Positions 49,301 through 57,210 of a stretch of DNA of 64,000 bases are shown here, in pieces. This DNA comes from Chelonoidis abingdonii. Its lineage: Eukaryota > Chordata > Testudines > Testudinidae. Position 1 is the stretch's first letter. The number at the start of each line of letters is the position of its first letter. The position numbers were made by a program, and so were the translations under genes. The notes below the pieces were generated by a model. It was not told the DNA's origin. It saw nothing but the letters and a program-made list of their open reading frames with translations, and searched no databases. The stretch is from assembly GCF_003597395.2 (NCBI RefSeq), contig NC_133776.1, forward strand, positions 33,918,155-33,982,154, in the 5' to 3' direction.

Positions 49301-52300
49301 AAAAACCTTGTTTTCCTTGAACAAGAAATGTGGACAGCTCATTGAAATGTGCTTGTACAAACAGCAGTTGGAAAGGGGCCTGACTTAACCTGCCTGGCAC
49401 AGATGTGGTGTCAAGAATTCCAAAGAGGAAATAGTGAGGCGATAGCTAAGAGTAAGTGAAGCAACAGCTGGCTTTAAATTCCCGTGTTATTTTAGCTCAG
49501 ACCTGATAGATGCAGGTAGTAGCAGGTATATAATTTTGGGGCCAGCATTGGTTAGCATCTGCAAATTTGAGCCCTGCTTCATTCTAAACTTTCAGTGGAG
49601 AGAGTGAAGCTATTTTTAGAGCTTGTTCAATATAGAAAACATATTTCATTCCAAGTTTTTAGGTGATCTACCACAATCTTAATATTGTTAAGTAATATTG
49701 TTATTTATTAGTTGAGCTCAGAACACCAGGATGTGAAGATATACAGAACAAGTTCTTCTATGTTTTCTAAACTATCTCTTTTCAGTAAAACTGCAGCATT
49801 TAAAGCCATTTCTCATCGGAACATGTCTGCCAGAAGACTTGTTTGTGTTGATCCTGGGCAGAATTTTAATAATTTCTCCTATTCTAGAGGCCCATGTTCC
49901 ATAGGAGCCAGCATATCCCCAACACAGGGTGGTGTTAGCTACAAATTTGTGTGGCCAGAGCTGCACTGGCAGTTGTTCCACAATTGTCCTTTATGGGATT
50001 TCCTCAGAAGCATCTAATTCTGGCCACTGTCTGCAAGAGGATATTGAGCAGGTGGAGCACTGCTAACCTAACAGTACAAATCCTATGTATTGATTCAGTG
50101 CATCTCTTCAGAAGTATCTGTTAGCAGCATTCCTATGAGCTCTGGCCACAAACTAAAACTTCCCCCAGTAGAAGACTTGAGGGAGTTACACAGGGTCACC
50201 TGGAGCCCACAGCTCCAACCCTAAAACTTCCAGAATCTCAAGGAATATAGGCCCAAATCCCAGTTTTTTAACAGTAACAGAGGGAAACAAATTAAAACAA
50301 ACAAACAAAAAACAGGCAAATCCCATACCCTGAAACTGGGCTCTTTTGTTAGGCTCTTTACTACAGGCCATTGCTTAACAAGAGCTTGCCCCACACTGAT
50401 TTCCCCTAACATCTCTCTTAAGCTTAAACTAGTTGCTGAATGGTTGGACTGTCATGGGGTATGTCAGCTGGGCCAAATAATCCACCATCTACGCCAACTG
50501 CTCACAACCAATAAAATTGTTGCATGCAAATTAGCTATAGCATAAGGATGGTGATTGGTTAAGTTTAGGGTGACCAGATGGGATGAAGAAAATATCAGGA
50601 CACATGGAGAGGGTGGGGAAGTCCTGCCGGCAGAGGAAAAAAAAACAAAAAACAGAGTCCCGCTGGCAGAACAAAACAAAACAAAAAAACAAGAGCGCAA
50701 AATATTGGGACAAATTGTGTCCTGACCAAACATCGATCAGATCGCAGGACAAACGCCTAAAAATCGGGATTTTATTGGGACATCTGGTCACCCTGGTTAA
50801 GTTACATCTGATATCACAATGGTCTAGACTCTTGGTATGGCACAGATACATGCCTTGCTGTCACACAGATGTAATTTGTAAAGTCAAAAAGGTTGAAAAC
50901 TTAAAAATTGGATGGCAACAGAGCACAAATCCCAGTGATGAGTGAACCTGCTGGTATTTTAAACAAAAAGAGCTCTCAACCATGCTTGTAGTTGTTTCCA
51001 TTACTTTACACTGACACAACAGACATTTTAGGCTTCATGGTGACACAGACAATCCAGGAATCCTATTATAAGACTGTTCTATAGATAGTGGAGAGGGTTC
51101 CTAGCCTGCACACCTGTTAAAGGAATAGTATGCTACCACACTATTTATCTTCCCTATTTGTATGAAATCCATCACCGCAGCATCAGAAGATGTCCTTACA
51201 GACATTAATATATTTATCTTTATAACACTCTTGTAAAGTAGAGAAGTATTATCCTCATTTACAGATGAGGAAACTGCGGCACAAAAATAAGGTAACTAGT
51301 CCAAGCTCGCACATAAAAATTAGAAGTAGAGTCAGAAATTAAACTTAGATCCTCTGGGTCTCAGTCCAGTATTCTAACCACAAGCATTTAACACCTACAA
51401 GTTCAATTGCCATTGGTAGTAGGTAGCAGGAAGGGGTAATGTCAGGACCGGCTCTAGGCACCAGCAAACCAAGCACGTGCTTAGGGCAGCACAATTTCAG
51501 GGGCAGCTTTCCGGCCACCTTTTTTTTTCTGCTCTCGGAGTTTGTTTTATTTTTTATTTTTTGCTTGGAGCGGCAAAAAACCAAGAGCCGGCCCTGGGTA
51601 ATGTACGATTCCTTGCACCAACTTTTATTAACCTGGCCCCATGATTGACTCACTCAAGAACATAAGACTTGAGAAGTGTAATGTTTTAAATTTACTTTAA
51701 TTTTTTTTCTTTTCAATAGTCTTATGATATAATTAACCAAAATTAAATTTTTGCTTTCACTACCAGAAAGTAGTTTCATTACATAAACATTTATTGTGTA
51801 ACTAGTATTAAATGCGACATATATTACATAAGGTTATTTTCTTGAACGCGGGAAATGATATTATTTCCAACATTTGGTCTAAATAATGTACAGATCAAGA
51901 GTCTTATTCTTGAAAAATTGTCTCATACTATTCCACAGAAACGGTATCTTCCTGTGGGAACAGTGACAGTACTTTGCATGTTATGTAGAGCATTTCATCA
52001 GAAGATTTGACTATGTTTTACAAATATTAGTTATCACAGCTACCCAGTGATTTGGGTAAGTGTTTCATACCCATTTTACATTTGGGTAAACTAAGCCACA
52101 GATGAATTTATTGAATGCACAAGATCACACAATGAGTCAGTGGCACAACTGGGAATAGGACCCAGGACTCTTCTTTAATTAGTCGACAATACTCTCTCCC
52201 TTGGAAAATAGAGAAGATGGTGGACTGTACTTTTTCTCTTTGTCCCAGTAAATTTTATGCTTTGTTAATTCAGCTGTTTTTTCCCTCATGAACAAAGTTA

Positions 52301-54938
52301 ACCTCTTAATTGTGCATTATGCCGGGCATAATTCCAAGCTGAGGAGTAGAGGAAGAGGGATGCCAGCAGGGAACAGAGCAAACTAAAAGGGAAGAAGAGG
52401 AGATACCTATGCAGTTATACAGAAGGCAAATTTGTGAAGTCATATTTAAAAGAGATTGTAAAAGTTACAGCAGCCCAAGTAAAAGGGTCACACATTCTGA
52501 CAACTTACATGCGTGTTTACGGCATAATTAATTAATTTCCATCAAGCTAATTGGGAATGTTATATGACTGAAGACTGCAGGATTGGGCTCGTCACGACTT
52601 GGGCTCAACTGTATCTTCAACCAATCATATGCAACACCAATTAGAATGAATTCTGTGGTCCTTGTTAAGACAAAATTCCCATAAACTTCAGAGGGAGTTC
52701 CATCTATGCAATGACTGTCGGATTGGGCCTGTTTACTTCACTGGGAATTTTATACATGTATTCAAGTGCATATGTTAGCCCTCTATATTTAGTACCAACT
52801 TCATCACTACATATACCGTAGCTGGGTTAAGTAAAATAAACTGGGTAAAATTCACCATGTGCACAGTGCTAGCATGAGTCCTATGTGTAAGTTAAACCTT
52901 CATGCTTCCCGTTGCACAGAGGTGAATTTCACCCAGAGAGTTTTTCTGGATTACTGAGTTAGCAGACCTGACAGAATAGATTTTTTCCATTTAAAATTAT
53001 TTCCTTCACTTTTTCTTTACTATAATCAGAATTTTAAAAACAACAACATGCAGAAGTGGCAGGGACAATATGGGTCAGAGAAAGAAGAACAATTAAATAG
53101 GGTTAGCCAAGTCAGCCCCCTTTGTACTCAGAGGGACGTTAGAAGCAATTTGCTTTATTCCTATCTCTAGCTGCTGGTATAGGATTTATATTTGTTGTCT
53201 GGCCTGGAGTTGACGAAGATTGGAGAAACAGAAGCATTCAGAATTTGGTGATCTAGTTTTGCTATTGGGATTTATGTACCAAACAAGGATCAAACTCATA
53301 CATGAAAGAAATCTGAATAAAACAGAAGGTTTGAGTTACAGACGTTAGCAAATGAACAGTGTAGGGTCTTCAGATACATGTATCACACATCCAGAGACTT
53401 ATGGGAACCTAGGACTAATTTAGTCTACCGGAGTTTTGAATTTTTGAGTCATTCACTATCTGTGACTTGTTTTAGAGCTTGGATGGAGGACTGAAAACAT
53501 CTCCATTTACTATTTCATAGTTAGGATGGTATTGCAGATTGACTAGGAGTCTGGGAGCCAGGAGCTCCTAAAGTCTAATACCACCTGTGCAACACACTCA
53601 CTGTTTTGCTTGGGGTAATTACTTACTATGTAAGTTTCCCATTTGTAAACTGGGGTAGTAATACTGATCTTTCAATATATGGCCTGATTCTCCACTGCCC
53701 TGTGCCTTGTATAACCATTTATACCTTTGCAAATGTGAATGTAAAACAGTCATTCTGATTTAGCAGCATTTTACGTCGATTTTCCACAGGTGTAAATGAC
53801 TATACCAGGTGCAAAATAGTGGAAAATCAAGCCTGTAAAGTGCTTTGTAAATGTTAAATACTAAATATCAGTCGAGCAAGATCCCTACAGTGTAAATCAG
53901 TGTAGCTCCACTGAAGTCAATTAAACTATGCTGATTTACACCAGCTGAGGATCAGAGTGTTCTCCAATGCCTCTGTAGTACAATGTGTTTTTAAGTTTAC
54001 TTACAGTTGACACATTCATTGACAAAACTGATCTTTTCACAGTTTGCTATTCTTTATTCTAAGAAAGGAGGCTGGATGCAGTTATTATTAGTAGTAGTAA
54101 TTTGATCACATTTTTCTAGTTATGTGAAAACATTGGCAAAAACAAGACTGGATTAAGGCAGGAAGATTCCAAGTGGAGGGGCCTATGTTTATAGAAGGAA
54201 TCTATAAACATACGCTGCTCCACTTGGAATCTTCCTGCCAGACTTCTAACATGGACCCTTGTTTTTACACACACCTGAGTCCTGGCTCTTTCTGGTATGT
54301 AGGTAGTCCAGTCCAAACTCCCATTCAACTTTGTGCTGCATCCCTCTGAGTCACTCGTGTTTTCTGAACCAGGATCCCAAGGATTCTGCCTTAAGCTTCC
54401 CGGCCAAAATGTTTTGAAACTCCTAACTTCCTATACCTCACTTCAGACTAGGAGTGAAATTCTCCCATATGGAGAGGACCATCAAAAGGCCTGTGCATAT
54501 CTGAAACCCCAATTTTGAGGATTTAAATGGGATATAAGTGATGCATAGGCCATGGGTTGGCTTTCTGCACAGGACTGAATAAACCACTGATTTTTGTTAG
54601 TTCATTTCTATTTTTATTGTCTAGCGATGGAGAGAATTTCCACATTTTTTTTTTTCAGAAAAAATGTGTGACTTGAATGAAGTGTCACCTAATAAGATGC
54701 ATTCATGAGATAAATGCTTTTTTAACATTCCTGTTTTATGTTTCTCTGATATGCTCTCTACTGAAAACTATCTTGTCCTTGTTTTGCAGGTTGGATCTAT
54801 GACATCACACAAAAATATGATTTTTCTTTTTACATTTGCGGTTTGCTCTACATGGTAGGAATAATCATTTTACTCATCCAACCTTGCATTCAAAAGAAAC
54901 AATCAAAAGACCAACCCACTGATAACACAAAAGTATAG
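34114..54938 (+). CDS. SLC16A14: Monocarboxylate transporter 14 (whole coding span, four coding exons)
   Basis: This is the coding region of a major facilitator superfamily carrier of the SLC16 family; the substrate of MCT14 is not firmly established. The exons 34114-34375, 38068-38211, 47034-48029 and 54790-54938 join to 1,551 nt, giving 516 residues plus TAG; the human protein, from memory, is about 510. All three coding introns have GT-AG ends and all are phase 1, each splitting a glycine codon. The SLC16 signature DGGWAW lies at residues 30-35 before the first membrane helix. The second conserved motif, [11 protein letters not shown], starts near residue 153. A charged, poorly conserved loop at about residues 204-300 separates the two six-helix halves. 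I chose ATG 34114 because it has A at -3, follows an acceptor by 15 nt, and starts the family N-terminus (EDIGYDFED). No frameshift or stop is present, so the gene looks functional. MCT9 is the nearest alternative, but the match to MCT14 is much closer. Confidence 0.96.
34548..34772. mobile_element. MITE with GTAGACAT and GTGTAGACGTACC ends
   Basis: The GC-rich stretch between CCTGTAGACATTCCC and GCAGTGTAGACGTACC resembles the GTCTACAC-terminal elements at 41573-41983 and 56096-56375. The repeated CCAGGCTTTAAGCCC and AGCCCTGCAGCCCAAGCC blocks are typical of these. The start is approximate. It lies just after SLC16A14 exon 2. Confidence 0.5.
35038..35156. repeat. GCCTGATTCT foldback element, copy 2 (diverged)
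   Basis: The ends GACTGATTCTTCACT and GCAGTGTAGAATCAT are inverted, and the interior TTTACACATGTACAAAG and CACTTTACACAAGTG matches copy 1 in type. The ends have decayed. Confidence 0.5.
35861..35884. repeat. (GATA)n microsatellite
   Basis: About six GATA units in SLC16A14 intron 2. Confidence 0.9.
37181..37208. repeat. (AAAT)n microsatellite
   Basis: About seven AAAT units in SLC16A14 intron 2. Confidence 0.9.
38068..38211 (+). CDS. SLC16A14: SLC16A14 exon 3
   Basis: This 144-nt exon (48 codons, phase 1 on both sides) starts after GTGACAG and ends before the donor GTAAGC at 38212. It encodes residues 88-135, including the [14 protein letters not shown] segment and the next membrane helix. 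Intron 2 is 3.7 kb and intron 3 is 8.8 kb. Because the exon length is a multiple of three, skipping it would keep the frame. Confidence 0.95.
39785..41290 (-). pseudogene. Decayed coiled-coil-like coding tract, interrupted by a hAT-like element
   Basis: On the minus strand, short frames with coiled-coil character follow one another: [13 protein letters not shown] (about 41235), [20 protein letters not shown] with [18 protein letters not shown] (40510-40731), then a basic stretch, and a final 103-codon frame (39788-40099) with [10 protein letters not shown]. The frames are joined only across stops and frameshifts, and hAT family A copy 3 interrupts it. This suggests a dead intronless copy of a coiled-coil gene or a mobile-element gene. 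I do not recognise the parent. It lies antisense in SLC16A14 intron 3. Confidence 0.35.
40854..41115. mobile_element. Non-autonomous hAT-like element, family A, copy 3 (262 bp)
   Basis: The copy starts CAGGGGCGGCTCCAG and ends CTAGAGCCGGCCCTG, and its interior closely resembles copy 2, including the inverted-repeat core with GGCAGGCAGG and GCCTGCCT blocks. The flanks GCCAGTAG and GCCAGGCA agree at only the first five positions, so the target duplication has decayed or the ends are off by a base. It interrupts a decayed coiled-coil-like tract in SLC16A14 intron 3. Confidence 0.78.
41575..41862. mobile_element. MITE with GGGTATGCCTAG and TAGACATACCC ends
   Basis: The termini are inverted (CGGGTATG and CATACCC). 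Internally, GAGCTAGCTTTAATCTAGCTAG (first part) and CTAGCTAGATTAAAGTTAGCTTG (second part) are inverted copies, so the whole element folds back. It lies in intron 3, directly before a second element with the same ends. Confidence 0.6.
41873..41983. mobile_element. MITE with AGGGTATGTCTACACA ends (111 bp)
   Basis: The ends AGGGTATGTCTACACA and TGTGTAGACATACTTT are near-perfect inverted repeats. It sits 10 bp after another element of the same terminal type, so the two form a tandem pair. Confidence 0.65.
42350..43045. repeat. Large foldback element (about 690 bp) in intron 3
   Basis: The left half (GAGCTGAGTGAAATTTGGAA, then AATGTTTCATTTC) is repeated in inverted form on the right (GAAATATTTCATTTAG, then TTCCCAACTGGCTCTAA). 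The central part, 42625-42855, is a closer inverted repeat around GGGAGTTGTAGTTCAG and CTGAACTACAACTCCC. It is a non-coding inverted-repeat transposon with imprecise ends. A shorter relative lies at about 33636-33865. Confidence 0.6.
43245..43340 (+). repeat. Dispersed repeat, GACGAAGTGGGTATTCACCC type
   Basis: The block TGACGAAGTGGGTATTCACC, CACGAAAGCTCATGCTC and TTAGTCTATAAGGTGCCACAG is a very common, well-conserved dispersed sequence in turtle and crocodilian DNA as I recall. It encodes nothing here. Confidence 0.55.
45354..45572. mobile_element. hAT-like inverted-repeat element (219 bp)
   Basis: The left end CTGGGGTTCTCAAACTGGGGG and right end AAAGTTTGAGAACCACTG are inverted. The flanks TGCTAACG (45346-45353) and TGATAATG (45573-45580) agree at six of eight positions, as expected of an aged hAT target duplication. 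It lies in SLC16A14 intron 3. Confidence 0.7.
46595..46860 (+). repeat. MIR-type SINE, interrupted at about 46646-46758
   Basis: MIR-like text runs CCACTGACTTGCTGCATAACC, TTGGGCACGTTACTTGG, breaks, then continues TTTCTATATGTAAAATGGGACAATACTTAC. The intervening 113 bp is bounded by CTTGG on both sides (46641-46645 and 46754-46758), a possible short target duplication. It ends about 170 bp before SLC16A14 exon 4. Confidence 0.6.
47034..48029 (+). CDS. SLC16A14: SLC16A14 exon 4, main coding exon
   Basis: This 996-nt exon encodes residues 136-467, nearly two thirds of the protein. It starts after TTTTCACAG (AG at 47032-47033) and ends before GTAAAT at 48030. It holds the [11 protein letters not shown] motif, the hydrophilic central loop (about residues 204-300, with a run of Glu and Lys), and most helices of the C-terminal half up to the GPPFAG segment. 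The open frame extends upstream of 47034 by chance; those bases belong to intron 3. The loop is the least conserved part of the family, so differences from other species there are expected. Confidence 0.96.
50566..50795. mobile_element. hAT-like element, family C, copy 2 (230 bp)
   Basis: The ends TAGGGTGACCAGATG and CATCTGGTCACCCTG are inverted and match family C copy 1. A perfect 8-bp duplication GTTAAGTT flanks it (50558-50565 and 50796-50803). The interior is purine-rich with A runs. It lies in SLC16A14 intron 4. Confidence 0.87.
51215..51385 (-). repeat. MIR-type SINE in reverse orientation
   Basis: The plus strand reads CCTCATTTACAGATGAGGAAACTGCGGCAC, then CAAGCTCGCACATAAAAATTAG and GATCCTCTGGGTCTCAGTCC, the reverse complement of a MIR-type SINE. 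It precedes hAT family A copy 4. Confidence 0.6.
51443..51596. mobile_element. Non-autonomous hAT-like element, family A, copy 4 (154 bp)
   Basis: This short copy keeps both ends (CAGGACCGGCTCTAGGC and AAGAGCCGGCCCTG) and a perfect 8-bp target duplication GGTAATGT (51435-51442 and 51597-51604). The interior is reduced to a T-rich tract like that of copy 1 and lacks the 30-bp inverted repeat of copies 2 and 3. It lies in SLC16A14 intron 4. Confidence 0.85.
52018..52200 (-). repeat. MIR-type SINE in reverse orientation
   Basis: The plus strand shows CCCATTTTACATTTGGGTAAACTAAG, then CAAGATCACACAATGAGTCAGTGGC and GGAATAGGACCCAGGACTC, matching a reversed MIR-type SINE of high divergence. Confidence 0.6.
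53525..53675 (+). repeat. MIR-type SINE
   Basis: The stretch contains CTGGGAGCCAGGAGCTCC, then TTGCTTGGGGTAATTACTTACTATG and CCCATTTGTAAACTGGGGTAGTAATACTGATC, which follow the MIR core and tail with many changes. It is immediately followed by a GCCTGATTCT-type foldback element. Confidence 0.6.
53681..53834. repeat. GCCTGATTCT foldback element, copy 3
   Basis: The element begins GGCCTGATTCTCCACTGCCC and ends ATAGTGGAAAATCAAGCC in inverted form. The interior has TTTATACC and GGTGTAAATGACTATACC blocks. It lies next to a MIR-type SINE in intron 4. Confidence 0.6.
54138..54266. repeat. Intronic foldback with an 83-nt near-perfect hairpin core
   Basis: Arms 54157-54177 and 54219-54239 are perfectly complementary over 21 bp. 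An inner stem, 54184-54195 with 54201-54212, pairs over 12 bp around the 5-nt loop AGGAA, and a 6-nt internal mismatch separates the two stems. An outer pair, AAAAACAAG (54138-54146) and CTTGTTTTT (54258-54266), shows the foldback was once longer. It lies in intron 4, about 520 bp before exon 5, and could be a young foldback transposon, a local inverted duplication or a small-RNA precursor. Confidence 0.75.
54790..54938 (+). CDS. SLC16A14: SLC16A14 exon 5, terminal coding exon
   Basis: The exon begins after GTTTTGCAG (AG at 54788-54789) and reads [18 protein letters not shown], a segment strongly conserved in MCT14. It continues through the last membrane helix to a short polar tail ending DNTKV and a TAG stop at 54936-54938. 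It encodes residues 468-516. The transcript must continue into a 3' untranslated region whose end is not certain. Confidence 0.95.
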
Positions 54939-56095
54939 TTCAATTTATGGAATGTTTTGAAAAGTATATATTAGGTTCATGTCTCTGTTATACAGCAGTC
55001 CAAAACTGTTATTCTTATAAGACCAACTGCATTGAAGAGTATCACAGTGAATAATGAATGAGCTGCAAAGTGCTGATATTAAACAATTAGTGCTTGTAAA
55101 AGCAAGTTTACTGTCACACTTACAATTCTTGGCTTTAGAACTGTCTCTTTAACAAATACAGATGTTAAGAGCTTTCCAGATGCAATATCACTATTATTAT
55201 ATTTAGTCAGTGGTTGAAACATTAGTTCTGATTCTTAACTCATGTATAACAGTTTTACACTGATGAAACTATTGACTGCAGTGCAGTTACTGCTGATTTA
55301 CACTAGTGTGAGAAAAGAATCAGGCCTCACACGAATACTTGCCTACTCTATATTCCAACTGATCAGAAATGTGTTGTTGAGCACAAGAAAATGGTTGCAT
55401 TTCTCATCCAGGTATGCATGTGTGTCACTGCAATACTAATAATAATTCAAGGCTACACATAATTTAATATATTTCAAAGAATGTTTCTGTGATATAAAAT
55501 TGAAAATTCCTTATATTTTTCCGAAAGCACTCTCCAGTCCAAGGAATTCTTTTTGACGTTTTGATTGCAGAACAAATTATCCATTCTCAGCTCATAAGAG
55601 AAATGATAAATGAGATACTTAAATATATTCTGACACCAAACAGTACTGAAGTAAAACAAACAAAACAACAAAAACTGGGGAAGGATGGGGAATATTCATG
55701 GGGTTCTTCAGCAGAAAGGATAGGGAGCAAAACTAGATGATTTATTGCAAGAGTCTATCAGAAAAGTTAATACATACAGGTAGAGTTTATGGGCCTCCCA
55801 ATTCTGATCTCAGTGCAGCCAGAGTCAACTTCAGTAGTTACTCCTGATTTACACTGGTGCAACCGAGAACAAAATCTGCCCCTTCCTATGATTCTAATTT
55901 CGTTTGCATTAGTTTTACACCTGTAACTAGATTGGGCTAGACCCAATATATATTGGCATAGGTCCATTGACATCAGTGGAGTTATTCCTGATTTACATCA
56001 GTGTGAGATCAAAATCAGGTCCTGTGTGCTTAGAGCAAGGCTTTGGAAGACTGAAATTGGCCCTACTCTGGTTGCATTTTATTACCATACGGAAA

Positions 56096-56375
56096 GGGCA
56101 GGTCTACACTATGGGGGAAAGTTGATCTAAGTGCTGCAATTTGAGTTATGTTAGTAGTGTAACTCAAGTTGCAGTAGCTTAGATCTACTTATCAGAGGGT
56201 CCACACTAGGCTATGTCGACGGGAGATGCTCTCCTGTCAACTCCCCTTACTCTTCTCATTATGTGAGAGCGATCTGTGGTCAATTTAGCGGGTCTTCACT
56301 AGATCCGCTAATTCGACCCCCGGTGGCTCAATCGCCGCAGCGTCAATCCACTAGTAAGTGGAGACAAGCCCAAAG
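56096..56375. mobile_element. MITE with GGGCAGGTCTACACT and GTGGAGACAAGCCC ends
   Basis: The termini are inverted and the interior contains short inverted blocks (TTGATCTAAGTGCTGCAATT and related). AAAG-like bases flank both sides, but no clear duplication can be called. It lies in the probable SLC16A14 3' untranslated region. Confidence 0.55.
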
Positions 56376-57187
56376 AATTTTCCTATGTGCAGAACAACCC
56401 ATTTAATAACTCCTCTAGCTGATTTGTTGTAAGAGATGTCTGAGATCTGAGACAGCTACCAATATTCTGTTATGGCATGTCCAGTTTCCTAAGCTTGATA
56501 TTTTGCAGGTGAAACACCTTACTAAGGATTTCTCAGACTGAAGGATGCTTCCAGAAAAAGTTTGAAGTTCCTGGCTACCTTACTTCTGTACACAGTCTAT
56601 AATTGTAAAACATTTGTATTGCAATCCTTCCTCAGTAATTCATTGTTTAACCTGAATAACCAATTTCTCAGGGATAGAACTTGAGAATATTGGGAGAAGC
56701 TGGCCAAAAGTATGTATTTAGTTTTAGAAACAATTGCATGGAAGATAGCATATGATATTTTACTGAAATTTATTTCAACACAAATGTTATTAAATTATGA
56801 CTAATTGTGTTGCAATATAAGAGCACAACATTCACTATGTAAAACTGATCATATTTTTTCAGTGCTGTTTTTACTTGCTGTAAAATAAGCTATGTAATGC
56901 AAACCATGGAAAAGATAAGTGTTTTAACTATTTAAGTGCATTGCCTTGTTTTTTTTGACAATATTAAATAACAGACGGACAACACAGAATGTTTTGTATG
57001 GTGCTACATTAATATTCCCCATGCTTTGAGAGGCACAACTTGTGATGTAGTGCCTATATTAACTATAAGGTGTCATTTTATTTTCTGGGTTTAAGCTTTA
57101 TAAAGGTTATTTTTGTCATAAATGAGGTTTCTGCTTTAATATTGATGTATGCTGCTGGAATTTATTGAAAACAATTTGTGGTATCCA

Positions 57188-57193
57188 AATAAA
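57188..57193 (+). terminator. SLC16A14: Candidate polyadenylation signal AATAAA
   Basis: AATAAA lies 2.25 kb after the SLC16A14 stop and is followed within about 60 nt by a GT-rich run (GTGTCTTGTTT). A second AATAAA at 57526 could serve as an alternative. This is a sequence match only. Confidence 0.35.
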
Positions 57194-57210
57194 CAGAACA
57201 AATAAGGGGA

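Larger units (their letters stand above)
54939..57210 (+). other. SLC16A14: Probable SLC16A14 3' untranslated region (end tentative)
   Basis: The stretch after the stop codon is AT-rich and non-coding. It includes copies of the short ACACCAGTGTAAATC-type repeat (55240-55325 and 55800-56020) and a MITE at about 56096-56375. The first good AATAAA hexamer followed by a GT-rich tract is at 57188-57193. Further hexamers occur at 57526-57531 and near 60412, so a longer untranslated region is possible. Confidence 0.4.
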
